In this document: piece after piece, positions 38,930 through 48,105 of the stretch | Layout of the letters: each line of letters begins with the position of its first letter | Position numbering within the stretch: position 1 is the stretch's first letter | Source: Pseudomonas sp. WS 5079 | Lineage (GTDB): Bacteria; Pseudomonadota; Gammaproteobacteria; Pseudomonadales; Pseudomonadaceae | DNA length: 64,000 nucleotides | Reading direction: 5' to 3' | Assembly (NCBI RefSeq): GCF_012985465.1 | Contig: NZ_JAAQWN010000001.1 | Coordinates: 806,001-870,000 of the forward strand | The notes under the pieces: generated by a model | Seen by the model: the letters and a program-made list of their open reading frames with translations, nothing else | What the model was told of the DNA's origin: nothing | The model's database searches: none | Position numbers and translations under genes: made by a program

Positions 38930-39576
38930 GGCAAGGCCACCCGCTTTTCAATGTAGCGCCCGAATAACTCGATGGCGTAGTTGATGACAAAGAACAGAAA
39001 CCCGGCGAACAGGTAGAACTCCAGGGTCATGAAGGTCCGGGCGATCACTTGCTGAGTGCTCAACAGCAATTCGGCGACGCCGATCACGGACAGCAGGGTC
39101 GAGGCCTTGACGATCTCGGTGGAGGAATTGACCCAGGTCGGCAAAATCTGCCGCAGTGCCTGGGGCAGCAACACATAGCCCAGGGACTGATAGAAGGTCA
39201 GGCCGATGGCCTTGCCCGCTTCCAGTTGCCCACGGGGAATGGCTTGCAGCGCACCGCGCACAATCTCGGCGACATGGGAGCCGCAAAACAGCGTCAGGCC
39301 CAGGGCGCCGGCCTGGAACGCACTGATCTGCCAACCGAGCGCCGGCGCCATATAGAAGCAGGCCAGCACCAGCACAAACACCGGGGTGCCACGGATCAGG
39401 TCGACGTACAGGCGAAACGGCGCGCGCATCCAGAACTTGCCGTAGGTCAGCACCAACCCGGCGACGATGCCGATCAGGGTGCCGAAGATAATCGCCAGCA
39501 CCGAGCAATACACGCTGGTCTGGAACCCCGCCCACAGGGTTGCCCGGGCGATCCACAACTCATGCAGCCAATACAT
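38926..39576 (-). CDS. Polar amino acid-type ABC permease (second)
   Basis: 216 residues with about five membrane segments. The HisM/GlnP-like motif is [20 protein letters not shown] and the coupling region is [20 protein letters not shown] followed by [16 protein letters not shown]. It pairs with the permease at 39589 and overlaps the ATPase gene by four bases. Confidence 0.92.
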   Translation of the reverse strand: MYWLHELWIARATLWAGFQTSVYCSVLAIIFGTLIGIVAGLVLTYGKFWMRAPFRLYVDLIRGTPVFVLVLACFYMAPALGWQISAFQAGALGLTLFCGSHVAEIVRGALQAIPRGQLEAGKAIGLTFYQSLGYVLLPQALRQILPTWVNSSTEIVKASTLLSVIGVAELLLSTQQVIARTFMTLEFYLFAGFLFFVINYAIELFGRYIEKRVALP

Positions 39577-39588
39577 GCAAAACCCCTC

Positions 39589-40251
39589 TCATCGACGAAT
39601 CGCCAGGCGCTGTTCCAGGTAACGCAGCAGCAGGGCGATGAGGTAACAGGCAGCCACATAGAGCGCGGTCGTCACCAGCCAGGTTTCAATCACCCGGTAG
39701 CTTTCGACGTTGATCTTGCGGGCGTAATAGGTCAGCTCCGGCACCGCAATCGCCGCCGCCAGGGAGGTGTCCTTGAACAGCGAGATAAAGTTGTTCGACA
39801 GCGCCGGCAGCACGTTGCGCAGCATCACCGGCACGGTGATATAGGCGCGGATCTGCCACTCCCCCAGGCCAATCGCCAGGCCGGCTTCGCGCAGGCCCTT
39901 GGGAATATTCAACAGGCCGGCACGAAACACTTCGGTCAGGTACGCCCCGGCGTACAGCGACAGGGTGATGATGAACGAGGGGATCTTGTCCAGGCGGATG
40001 CCCAGGCTGGGCAAGGCGAAGTAGATCAACAGGATCAGCACCAGGATCGGCGTGTTGCGCACCACCGTCACATACACCGAGGCCAGGATGCGCAGCGCAC
40101 GGTGCCGGGACAGCATGGCAAAAGCCATCAACAGGCCGATCACGCAGCCGATGGCAATCGACAGCAAGGCCAGTTGCAGGCCCAGGCCGAGGCCTGCGAG
40201 CAAGGTGTCGAAATCGCGCCAGACTGCGGCAAAATTCAACTGATAGTTCAT
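39589..40251 (-). CDS. Polar amino acid-type ABC permease (first)
   Basis: 220 residues with about five membrane segments. Motifs VVRNTPILVLILLIYFALPS and REAGLAIGLGEWQIRAYITV followed by LPALSNNFISLFKDTSLAAA are those of glutamine/glutamate-type permeases. It lies 52 bases downstream of the binding-protein gene and 12 bases before the second permease. Confidence 0.92.
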   Translation of the reverse strand: MNYQLNFAAVWRDFDTLLAGLGLGLQLALLSIAIGCVIGLLMAFAMLSRHRALRILASVYVTVVRNTPILVLILLIYFALPSLGIRLDKIPSFIITLSLYAGAYLTEVFRAGLLNIPKGLREAGLAIGLGEWQIRAYITVPVMLRNVLPALSNNFISLFKDTSLAAAIAVPELTYYARKINVESYRVIETWLVTTALYVAACYLIALLLRYLEQRLAIRR

Positions 40252-40303
40252 GGTCGGCAGTACCTTGAGCGGGGCGCCCGCTGCGACGCCGCGCGCTCAA
40301 CAA

Positions 40304-41149
40304 TCATTTGAATTCCACCGGAAAGCCAATCGCCGGGCTCGGCAGGTCGACGCCAAACCACTGCTTGAACGAGGCCGCATAGGTGGGGAACTCGACGCCG
40401 GTCATGGCTTCATGCAGCGCCGTGTTGACGAAGTTCAGCCAATCCTGGTCGCCACGCTTGACCGCGCACGCGTAGGTTTGCGGGCTCCAGGCGTAGGTGG
40501 GGCTGCGGTAGCGGCCGGGGTTCTGCACCATCAGGTATTTGACCGAAGACTGGTCGGTGGCGGCGGCGTCGGCACGCCCGGAGTTCACGGCCTGGTACAT
40601 CAGGTCGACGCTGTCGTATTGGTCGACCTTGGCCTTGGGCAGCGCCTGGTGCACCAGTTCTTCGGCGTAGACGTTTTGCAGCACCGCCACGGTGACGTCG
40701 TCGCCCGCTGCCTGCAGGTCTTCGAGTTGCTGGTATTTGCTGTTGGCCGGCAACAGCAGGCCCACGCCTTCGCGGTAGTACGGCAGGGTGAACGCCACCT
40801 GTTGCGCGCGGCTGGCGGTGACGGTGATGAACTGGCAGCTCATGTCGACTTTGTTGGTCAACAGGTTGGGAATCCGCGCATCGGAGGACTGCACCACAAA
40901 CTCGACCTTGCTCGGGTCGTTGAACAGGCCCTTGGCGACAATACGTCCGATATCGATATCAAAACCCTGCAACTTGCCATCCGCTCCCTGGAAGTGCCAC
41001 GGCGCATTGGTACTGCCTGTACCGACAATCAGGTGCCCACGCTTGAGCACATCGTCGAGCTTGCTGTCGGCCTGCACTTGGCTGGCGAGGGAAGCCGAGG
41101 CGGCGAACAGAAAAACACAGGCTTTAAACACGGAAGGTCGGCGATGCAT
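40304..41149 (-). CDS. Periplasmic substrate-binding protein of the ABC importer (family 3)
   Basis: 281 residues from the ATG at 41149, with GGAG eight bases upstream; a GTG three codons earlier is possible. A signal peptide (SVFKACVFLFAASASLASQV...) is followed by the family 3 binding-protein fold: DVLKRGHLIVGTGSTNAPWH, GKLQGFDIDIGRIVAKGLF, DMSCQFITVTASRAQQVAFT and YAWSPQTYACAVKRGDQDWL. It is the first gene of the minus-strand catabolic operon. The ligand is not known. Confidence 0.92.
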   Translation of the reverse strand: MHRRPSVFKACVFLFAASASLASQVQADSKLDDVLKRGHLIVGTGSTNAPWHFQGADGKLQGFDIDIGRIVAKGLFNDPSKVEFVVQSSDARIPNLLTNKVDMSCQFITVTASRAQQVAFTLPYYREGVGLLLPANSKYQQLEDLQAAGDDVTVAVLQNVYAEELVHQALPKAKVDQYDSVDLMYQAVNSGRADAAATDQSSVKYLMVQNPGRYRSPTYAWSPQTYACAVKRGDQDWLNFVNTALHEAMTGVEFPTYAASFKQWFGVDLPSPAIGFPVEFK

Positions 41150-41171
41150 GACAAGCACTCCAGGAGTTGTG

Positions 41172-41211
41172 TATTCCGCTATACCGGAACATGGTATGTA
41201 ACAACGGAATA
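41172..41211. promoter_or_regulatory. Putative IclR operator with nested palindromes upstream of the importer operon
   Basis: Within 40 bases lie TTCCG-6-CGGAA (41174-41189), ATACC-7-GGTAT (41181-41197) and a wider TATTCCG...CGGAATA pair (41172-41178 and 41205-41211). Such nested palindromes just upstream of the first gene fit binding of a dimer-of-dimers regulator like the IclR protein encoded in the operon. Confidence 0.55.
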
Positions 41212-41455
41212 GACAGCAGAAAGTGTGCCACAGCCAGTAACAGAAAAATATTGAAGAGTTAAAGGTGTTTTAAATCAGCCAGATAACAAGGCATCGACGA
41301 ACCAGCGCCGCGCCAGTCACACCAGGCACACTGCTACCGTGCGCCCCAATCCGTTGCGATCCGTCACATTTGGGTGCGTTACCTGTGAATTCTCACAGTA
41401 GACCGTCCGGCCCGCCCGGCTTAGGGTTTGGCCACCGGCCTATAAGGAGATTGTC

Positions 41456-41818
41456 ATGGGACTGATCAACACGCTGATCGACAACGCAGATGCGTATAGA
41501 CGGGCGCTGCAGACACAACGCACGGTGTTCATGCTCTTTGTATCGCCCCAGTGCCCGGCGTGCGGCGCGGCCAAGCCACTGTTTCGCAAAGTGGCCGGCC
41601 GCTATCGCCGTCAGGCAGCGCTTTATGTACTCGATACGAGCCAGACCCCACGGCATCCCGAAGTGACCGGCACACCGACGCTGCTGATATTGAAAAACGG
41701 CAGGCTGGTCGAAAAGCTCAAGGGGTTCGGCCCCTGGGAGACCCAGGAGCAGACCCTGAAGAGAACCTTCGAGCGGCACACCCGTGGTGTGCCAACCAAA
41801 AGGGCAAAACCCCGTTAA
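41456..41818 (+). CDS. Thioredoxin-like protein with CPAC motif
   Basis: 120 residues without signal peptide. The thioredoxin core is [20 protein letters not shown] followed by the cis-proline loop [20 protein letters not shown]. The active site CPAC differs from the usual CGPC, which would alter redox potential. The basic C-terminus extends past the fold. The gene is isolated on the plus strand and its stop codon overlaps that of the convergent TerC-type gene by three bases. Confidence 0.85.
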   Translation: MGLINTLIDNADAYRRALQTQRTVFMLFVSPQCPACGAAKPLFRKVAGRYRRQAALYVLDTSQTPRHPEVTGTPTLLILKNGRLVEKLKGFGPWETQEQTLKRTFERHTRGVPTKRAKPR

Positions 41819-43377
41819 CCCGCCGTGACAGGCATCAGCAACACCTGCGTCACCCGGCGCTCCTCCACCGCCGCCACCGTCAAGCGCCAGCCTTCGTATT
41901 CCAGGCTGTCACCCACCACCGGCAGGCGATCCAACAGGCTCATGACCAGGCCAGCCAAGGTCTGGTAATCCTCGGTGGCCACCGCCTGGAAACCCGTGCG
42001 CTGGCGAATCAGGTTCAGGTTCAACGCACCGTTGGCACGGTAACCGCCCTGCTCCTGGACGATGTCCGGGCCTTCGACTTCACTGGCATCGGGCAACTCA
42101 CCGGCGATGGATTCGAGGATGTCAGTCATGCTCAACACCCCCATGAAATCGCCGAATTCGTTGATCACAAAGGCGATGTGCGTCGACTCCTGGCGCATCT
42201 GCTCCAGGGCGTTGAGGATCGAGAAGCTGTCGAGCAGGTTGATCGCCCGCCGCGCCAGGTGTTCCAGGTTCGGCTCGTTGCCGGCCAGGTACTCCTTGAG
42301 CAACTCCTTCTTATGCACGAAGCCCAGGGGCTCATCCACCGCGCCATTACGGATCAGCGGCAAGCGCGAGTAGGACGAGTGCATCAATTTCAGGCGAATC
42401 GTCTCCGGGTCGTCGGCCAAGTCGATGTAGTCGACATTCGCCCGCGGGGTCATCAAGGTGCGGATCGGCCGCTCGGCCAGCTGCAATACACCGCTGATCA
42501 TCACGCGCTCACGGCGGTCGAACAGCGGACCTTGACTGCCCTGGGAGTCGCCCAGCAGGTCCGTAACGTCCTCACCCACCTCTTCCACCGCCAGGCTGCG
42601 ACCACCCAGCAAGCGCATCACCGCATGGGCAGTGCGCTCACGGATCGGTCGCACGCCTTGCGCCGACTTCTTGCGGCGCGCCCGGGCGATCTGGTTGAAC
42701 ACCTCGATCAGGATCGAGAAACCGATGGCCGCGTACAGGTAGCCTTTCGGGATATGGAAGCCCAGGCCTTCGGCGGTCAGGGCGAAACCAATCATCATCA
42801 AGAAGCCCAGACACAGCATGATCACCGTCGGGTGCGCGTTGACGAAGCGGGTCAGCGGCTTGCTGGCCACGATCATCACGCCGATAGACACGATCACCGC
42901 GATCATCATCACCGCCAGCTCGTCCACCATGCCGACCGCAGTAATCACCGCGTCGAGGGAGAACACGGCGTCCAGCACCACGATCTGCGCCACGATCGGC
43001 CAGAACATCGCGTAGGCCGCATTGCCGGTGCGTTCGGTGACATGCCCTTCGAGCCGCTCATGCAACTCCATGGTGGCCTTGAACAACAGGAACACACCAC
43101 CAAACAGCATGATCAGGTCGCGTCCGGAGAAGCTCTTGTCGAACACCTCGAACAACGGCTGGGTCAAGGTCACCAACCAGGAAATACTCGCCAGCAAGCC
43201 CAGGCGCATGATCAGCGCCAGGGACAAACCGATCAACCGCGCACGGTCACGCTGCTCCGGCGGCAGCTTGTCCGCGAGGATCGCGATAAACACCAGGTTG
43301 TCGATACCCAGCACCAGTTCCAACACAATCAAGGTCAACAGGCCGAGCCAGGCCGTTGGATCCGCTAACCATTCCAT
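41815..43377 (-). CDS. TerC-type integral membrane protein with CBS and CorC domains (YegH/YoaE-like)
   Basis: 520 residues. The N-terminal TerC domain has about seven membrane segments with acidic signatures [20 protein letters not shown] and [20 protein letters not shown]. Two CBS domains follow ([20 protein letters not shown] and [15 protein letters not shown]), then a CorC_HlyC domain at the end. This fusion is typical of the YegH/YoaE family, proposed to move metal ions; the substrate is not established. Its upstream gap (43378-43800) holds only a REPIN. Confidence 0.9.
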   Translation of the reverse strand: MEWLADPTAWLGLLTLIVLELVLGIDNLVFIAILADKLPPEQRDRARLIGLSLALIMRLGLLASISWLVTLTQPLFEVFDKSFSGRDLIMLFGGVFLLFKATMELHERLEGHVTERTGNAAYAMFWPIVAQIVVLDAVFSLDAVITAVGMVDELAVMMIAVIVSIGVMIVASKPLTRFVNAHPTVIMLCLGFLMMIGFALTAEGLGFHIPKGYLYAAIGFSILIEVFNQIARARRKKSAQGVRPIRERTAHAVMRLLGGRSLAVEEVGEDVTDLLGDSQGSQGPLFDRRERVMISGVLQLAERPIRTLMTPRANVDYIDLADDPETIRLKLMHSSYSRLPLIRNGAVDEPLGFVHKKELLKEYLAGNEPNLEHLARRAINLLDSFSILNALEQMRQESTHIAFVINEFGDFMGVLSMTDILESIAGELPDASEVEGPDIVQEQGGYRANGALNLNLIRQRTGFQAVATEDYQTLAGLVMSLLDRLPVVGDSLEYEGWRLTVAAVEERRVTQVLLMPVTAG

Positions 43378-43659
43378 ATAGAAGTCTCTGTCTCTTTATT
43401 GATTTTCAGAATGCCGGGCACAACAAGACGCGGTCCGATGACCGGGAAAAGGTTAGCAGTCTGAATAGAGGATGTTTCAGCGGGAACGTCGGCAGTAGCG
43501 GTCTTGGGGAAAGACGACTGGGGGGCTCCGAGAGGGTGTTCATGCAAGTCCTGCAGTGAGAAAAGGACTTTAATCCTACAGCGGAAATACAAATCTCCTA
43601 CAATTTAAAACTATTACAAGATCTGTAAAAGCCGCCCCCAGAAGCCTGTGCTGTGGGCT
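43378..43659. other. Intergenic region between the TerC-type gene and the REPIN
   Basis: No gene or RNA could be supported in this 280-base stretch. It is AT-rich at 43560-43625 and must contain the promoter of the TerC-type gene, but no clear -35/-10 pair was recognised by eye. Confidence 0.4.
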
Positions 43660-43751
43660 TGTGTAGGAGCTGGCTTGCCAGCGATGCAGACACCTCGGTG
43701 TATCAGGTAGATCGAGGCGATGCTATCGCTGGCAAGCCAGCTCCTACACAA
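43660..43751. repeat. REPIN (inverted REP pair), type 1 variant
   Basis: Arms TGTGTAGGAGCTGGCTTGCC and GGCAAGCCAGCTCCTACACA with AGCGATGC/GCTATCGCT inner parts. It is downstream of the SorC-type regulator gene. Confidence 0.9.
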
Positions 43752-43800
43752 GCCAGCCCCCCCCACACACACCAGAGCCCATATTTTGAGAGGAGACAGG

Positions 43801-44781
43801 TCAGGTTTTACGGGTAGCGTCGTCCAGCGCCAGGATGGTGTGGGCATTGGTTACCGTGGTCGCCAGGGTATTGATCACCCCCGAGCGCAACGCCCCCAGG
43901 GTCGCGGCGGCCTTGGTGTTTTCACTGGCAATCGCCACCACATCGGGAATGCGGAACAACTCCTGCACCGTCAAGCCGATCACCCGCCCCTGGATGGCGT
44001 TGACCGCCGGCTGGCCATGAATGTCGATAAAGTCGTAACCCATCATGTCACCCACCGTGCCGGACAAGCGCGCCTGGGCGATTTCCTGGGGTGAGAACCA
44101 GCCCATGCGCACCATGTTGCTGTTTTCGCTCATGTCGCCAATACCGATCAGCGCCATATCGGCACGCCGTGCGCGGTCGAGGGTCGAGCGTACGGTGTCG
44201 TTGCTGATCAGCACGCTGCGCAGTTCCGGGTTGGCCACCAGCGCCGGGGCGTACAGGCTTTCGCTCTCGCCGCCAAAACGCAGGGCCAGGCGGCGGCAGA
44301 TATGGTCGGGGTTCATGTATTCGCCGGCCTTGAGCGAACCGCCAATGGCGCAGACAAACGTGCAGTTGCGCGTCACCGGCAAAAACACGTTATCGGCCAC
44401 CGCCCCCACATTGCGCCCCATGCCCACGGCGACAATCATGCCGTCGCCCAGGGTCTTGTTCAGGTAGTTGGCCACCAGGCTGGCCACGGCGGAACGCTGG
44501 GTGTCGGCGTCGCTGTGGTCGACCGCGATCAACGCGCGATCCAACTGGAAACGCTCCACCAGCGCCTGTTCCAGTTCGTTGTTCATCGCCGGATGCTGCA
44601 GCACCCGCACCTCGACAATCCCTTCATCGCGCGCACGCTTGAGCAGCCGGCTGACTTTCGCCCGGGACAGGTCAAAGCGCTTGGCGATGGCTTCCTGAGT
44701 GACGTTCTCAAGGTAATAGAGCATCGCCACTTCGGTCATCAGATCGATATCGCTGGCGGTGCGCAGGGTACTGTCACTCAT
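43801..44781 (-). CDS. SorC-family sugar-responsive regulator
   Basis: 326 residues from the ATG at 44781. The N-terminal HTH is VTQEAIAKRFDLSRAKVSRL; the rest is the sugar-phosphate-binding domain (GMIVAVGMGRNVGAV, VCAIGGSLKAGEY, ADMALIGIGDMSENSN, PAVNAIQGRVIGLTVQEL). SorC/EryD-type proteins control sugar and polyol operons through phosphorylated intermediates. It lies 63 bases after the RpiB-like gene on the same strand and diverges from the ABC importer operon, with conserved palindromes in between. Confidence 0.92.
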   Translation of the reverse strand: MSDSTLRTASDIDLMTEVAMLYYLENVTQEAIAKRFDLSRAKVSRLLKRARDEGIVEVRVLQHPAMNNELEQALVERFQLDRALIAVDHSDADTQRSAVASLVANYLNKTLGDGMIVAVGMGRNVGAVADNVFLPVTRNCTFVCAIGGSLKAGEYMNPDHICRRLALRFGGESESLYAPALVANPELRSVLISNDTVRSTLDRARRADMALIGIGDMSENSNMVRMGWFSPQEIAQARLSGTVGDMMGYDFIDIHGQPAVNAIQGRVIGLTVQELFRIPDVVAIASENTKAAATLGALRSGVINTLATTVTNAHTILALDDATRKT

Positions 44782-44844
44782 GGGGACGGGCTTCCGTTTC
44801 GGCGTCAAAGGCGCATTCTCCCGACTCTTGCCCTGCTCCGTCCA

Positions 44845-45306
44845 CTACTGATGCCCATCACGCTCAATGGCATTGATGCGCTCGACCTTGGCCCCGGACC
44901 GCGCCGCCTCGAACTCCGAGGCCAGAAACGCGGTGACGATGCTCTTGGCCAGCTCCGCCCCCACCACCCGCGCACCGATGGACAGGATCTGCGCATCGTT
45001 GCTCTTGCGCGCGCGCTCCGCCGAATAGGTGTCATGGGCCTGGGCCGCGCGAATACCCAAGACTTTATTGGCCGATATCGCCATGCCGATGCCCGTGCCA
45101 CACACCAGCACCCCCAGGCGCTGTTGCCCGGCATTGATGGCCGTGGCCACCGCCAGCGCAATATCCGGGTAGAGCACCGGAGCTGTGGAATGGGTGCCAA
45201 AGTCGGTCACCGGATACCCCAGCGCCTCGATATGGCGCTTTAACAGCTCCTTGAGCTCAAAACCCGCTTCGTCACATCCGATAGCCACCGGGAAAGGTGT
45301 GTTCAT
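44845..45306 (-). CDS. RpiB/LacA-family isomerase, probable D-erythrulose 4-phosphate isomerase
   Basis: 153 residues. The RpiB signature is clear: VAIGCDEAGFELKELLKRHI, the catalytic cysteine in LGVLVCGTGIGMAISANKVL, and AQAHDTYSAERARKSNDAQI. In mycobacterial and Brucella tetritol pathways RpiB homologues (DerI/EryI) convert D-erythrulose 4-phosphate to D-erythrose 4-phosphate. That role fits the DhaK/DhaL kinase and polyol dehydrogenases across the divergent promoter; ribose-5-phosphate isomerase activity is the alternative. Confidence 0.88.
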   Translation of the reverse strand: MNTPFPVAIGCDEAGFELKELLKRHIEALGYPVTDFGTHSTAPVLYPDIALAVATAINAGQQRLGVLVCGTGIGMAISANKVLGIRAAQAHDTYSAERARKSNDAQILSIGARVVGAELAKSIVTAFLASEFEAARSGAKVERINAIERDGHQ

Positions 45307-45588
45307 GGCATTAGGCTCCGCTGCCGTGGTGAAGCTTAAGACTGATCATATGATCACTCAATGAAATTTCGATCAGTCATTTCTCGGATATTCCCTCGCA
45401 ACTGTCAAGCACGTTTTAACTGACCCTCCAGTCAAACCCCTCTAAAACGCCATGCATCAAGAAAACCTTGGCGATTACAAGTTTTCAATGAAAGAGATTG
45501 ACTGATCAGAATTTCATTTGATACACATATGCTCACGCAGCAACACGACTGTGTACCTAATAAGAACTCACAGCACGAGGACACGCCG
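45307..45588. promoter_or_regulatory. Divergent regulatory region with SorC operator candidates
   Basis: The perfect palindrome TGATCATATGATCA (45343-45356), a downstream block AATGAAATTTCGATCAGTC (45360-45378) and its inverted near-copy GACTGATCAGAATTTCATT (45500-45518, 17 of 19 bases equal) lie between the two divergent transcripts. The GACTGATCA unit thus occurs at 45340, in reverse at 45370-45378 and at 45500. Spacing of the outer copies (about 140 bases) would suit looping by an oligomeric SorC protein. The control by the adjacent regulator is inferred. Confidence 0.65.
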
Positions 45589-47076
45589 ATGGCCACGCCA
45601 TTACTGCTCCAGGCTGAACACGTCGCCAAGGCCTACGCCGGCATCCCTGCCCTGCGTGACGGCCGCCTCTCGCTGCGGGCCGGCAGTGTGCATGCCCTGT
45701 GCGGCGGCAATGGCGCCGGCAAATCCACGTTCCTCAGTATCTTGATGGGCATCACCCAGCGTGACGCCGGCAGCATCCTGCTCAATGGCGCCCCCGTGCA
45801 TTTCCATCGCCCCAGCGAAGCATTGGCGGCGGGGGTCGCGATGATCACCCAGGAGCTGGAGCCAATCCCCTACATGAGCGTCGCCGAAAACATCTGGCTG
45901 GGCCGCGAACCACGGCGCGCCGGCTGCATCGTCGACAGCAAGGAACTGCACCGGCGTACCCGCGAACTCCTGGAAAGCCTGGAGTTCGAGGTCGACGCCA
46001 GCGCGCCCATGCATCGCTTGAGCGTGGCGCAGATCCAGCTGGTGGAGATCGCCAAGGCGTTCAGCCATGACTGCCAGGTGATGATCATGGACGAACCCAC
46101 GTCCGCCATCGGCGAGCGCGAAGCCGAAACCCTGTTCAAGGCCATCCGCCGCCTCACCGCCCGTGGCGCCGGGATTGTCTATGTGTCCCATCGCCTCAGC
46201 GAGCTTGCGCAGATTGCCGACGACTACAGCATCTTTCGCGATGGCGCCTTCGTCGAAAGCGGGCGCATGGCCGATATCGACCGCGCCCACCTGGTGCGCG
46301 GCATCGTCGGCCAGGAACTGACACGCATCGACCACAAGGTTGGACGCGAAAGCGCCGCCGAGTGTTGCCTGGACGTCCAGGGCCTGAGCCGCAGCGGCGA
46401 GTTCCAGGACATCAGCCTGCAATTGCGCCAGGGTGAAATCCTCGGCATCTACGGCCTGATGGGTTCGGGGCGCAGCGAGTTCCTCAACTGCATCTACGGC
46501 CTGACCACCCCGGACGCCGGCAGCGTCACCCTGCAAGGCAAGCCGATGCCCATCGGCCTGCCCAAGGCGACCATCCGCGCCGGCATGTCCCTGGTCACCG
46601 AAGACCGCAAGGAAAGCGGCCTGGTGCTCAGCTCCAGCATCCTCTCGAACATCGCGTTGTCGGCGTACAAGCAGCTGTCGAGTTGGTCGCTGATCAACGC
46701 GCGCAAGGAAAACCAACTGGCCGAGGACATGGTCAAGCGCCTGCAAATCAAGACCACCTCCCTGGACCTGCCGGTGGCGTCCATGAGCGGTGGCAACCAG
46801 CAAAAGGTGGTGCTCGCCAAATGCCTGTCGACCCAACCGGTGTGCCTGCTGTGCGATGAGCCGACCCGGGGCATCGATGAAGGCGCCAAGCAGGAGATCT
46901 ATCACTTGCTCGACCAGTTCGTGCGCGCCGGTGGCGCGGCCATCGTGGTGTCGTCCGAGGCCCCGGAACTGCTGCACCTGAGTGACCGTATCGCGGTCTT
47001 CAAGGGCGGCCGCCTGGTGACTATCAGCAGCGACACCGCCCTTTCCCAGGAAGCCTTGTTGAGTCTTGCCTCATGA
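45589..47076 (+). CDS. Sugar ABC transporter ATPase with two nucleotide-binding domains (RbsA-type)
   Basis: 495 residues from the ATG at 45589, preceded by GAGGA; the open frame begins 20 codons earlier without support. The first module has Walker A GGNGAGKSTFLSIL and Walker B VMIMDEPTSAIG; the second has the degenerate GLMGSGRSEFLNCI, signature MSGGNQQKVVLAKCL and LCDEPTRGIDEGAK, as in RbsA/AraG/EryE proteins. It powers uptake with the permease at 47073 and the binding protein at 48106. Confidence 0.93.
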   Translation: MATPLLLQAEHVAKAYAGIPALRDGRLSLRAGSVHALCGGNGAGKSTFLSILMGITQRDAGSILLNGAPVHFHRPSEALAAGVAMITQELEPIPYMSVAENIWLGREPRRAGCIVDSKELHRRTRELLESLEFEVDASAPMHRLSVAQIQLVEIAKAFSHDCQVMIMDEPTSAIGEREAETLFKAIRRLTARGAGIVYVSHRLSELAQIADDYSIFRDGAFVESGRMADIDRAHLVRGIVGQELTRIDHKVGRESAAECCLDVQGLSRSGEFQDISLQLRQGEILGIYGLMGSGRSEFLNCIYGLTTPDAGSVTLQGKPMPIGLPKATIRAGMSLVTEDRKESGLVLSSSILSNIALSAYKQLSSWSLINARKENQLAEDMVKRLQIKTTSLDLPVASMSGGNQQKVVLAKCLSTQPVCLLCDEPTRGIDEGAKQEIYHLLDQFVRAGGAAIVVSSEAPELLHLSDRIAVFKGGRLVTISSDTALSQEALLSLAS

Positions 47077-48050
47077 ACGCCAAAACCCTTGCCACGCCAC
47101 TGACCACCCCCGCGCGCAGCCGCCTGCGGCTTTCCCTCGACCGCTTTGGCCTGCCGCTGGTGTTTATCCTGCTGTGCGTGGTCATGGCGTTTGCCAGCGA
47201 ATACTTCATGACCTGGCGCAACTGGATGGACATCCTGCGCCAGACATCCATCAACGGCATCCTGGCGGTGGGCATGACCTATGTGATCCTGACCAAGGGC
47301 ATCGACCTCTCGGTAGGTTCGATCCTCGCCTTCGCCGGTCTGTGCAGCGCCCTGGTCGCGACCCAGGGCTACGGCCTGCTCGCTGCCGTCAGCGCCGGGA
47401 TGTTTGCCGGGGCGATGCTGGGGGTGGTCAACGGGTTCATGGTGGCCAACCTGTCGATCCCGCCCTTTGTCGCCACCCTCGGCATGCTGAGTATTGCCCG
47501 GGGCATGACCTTTATCCTCAACGACGGCAGCCCGGTCACCGACCTGCCGGACGCCTACCTGGCGCTGGGCATCGGCAAGCTGGGGCCGATTGGCATACCG
47601 ATCATCATCTTTGCCGTGGTCGCGCTGATTTTCTGGATGGTGCTGCGCTACACCACCTACGGGCGCTATGTGTACGCGGTGGGCGGCAATGAAAAAAGCG
47701 CGCGCACCTCAGGGATCGGCGTGCGCAAGGTGACGTTCTCGGTGTACGTGGTTTCGGGTTTGCTGGCCGGCCTGGCAGGCGTGGTGCTGTCCGCGCGCAC
47801 CACCTCCGCCCTGCCCCAAGCGGGTATGTCTTATGAGCTGGATGCGATTGCCGCCGTGGTGATCGGTGGCACCAGCTTGTCCGGCGGCGTCGGCACCATT
47901 GTCGGCACGCTGTTCGGCGCGCTGCTGATCGGGGTGATCAACAACGGCCTGAACCTGCTCGGCGTGTCCTCCTATTACCAACAGGTCGCCAAGGGCCTGA
48001 TCATCGTGCTCGCGGTGTTGATCGACGTGTGGCGCAAGAAAAAACGCTAG
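47073..48050 (+). CDS. Sugar ABC permease (RbsC-type)
   Basis: 325 residues with eight to ten membrane segments. Motifs GMTYVILTKGIDLSVGSILA, NLSIPPFVATLGMLSIARGM and AVVIGGTSLSGGVGTIVGTL are those of RbsC-like permeases. Its ATG overlaps the ATPase stop (ATGA), so the two are translated together. It is followed after 55 bases by the binding-protein gene. Confidence 0.93.
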   Translation: MNAKTLATPLTTPARSRLRLSLDRFGLPLVFILLCVVMAFASEYFMTWRNWMDILRQTSINGILAVGMTYVILTKGIDLSVGSILAFAGLCSALVATQGYGLLAAVSAGMFAGAMLGVVNGFMVANLSIPPFVATLGMLSIARGMTFILNDGSPVTDLPDAYLALGIGKLGPIGIPIIIFAVVALIFWMVLRYTTYGRYVYAVGGNEKSARTSGIGVRKVTFSVYVVSGLLAGLAGVVLSARTTSALPQAGMSYELDAIAAVVIGGTSLSGGVGTIVGTLFGALLIGVINNGLNLLGVSSYYQQVAKGLIIVLAVLIDVWRKKKR

Positions 48051-48105
48051 TCGCTTTTGCTCTGAACCGAACTGAACGACCACAACAATAAACGGGGTTC
48101 TCATC

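Noticed and set aside
41551..43368. 605-codon plus-strand open frame opposite the TerC-type gene
   Set aside because: Antisense shadow caused by codon bias; His/Gln/Arg-rich low-complexity translation, no ribosome site, and the minus-strand protein is a clear family member.
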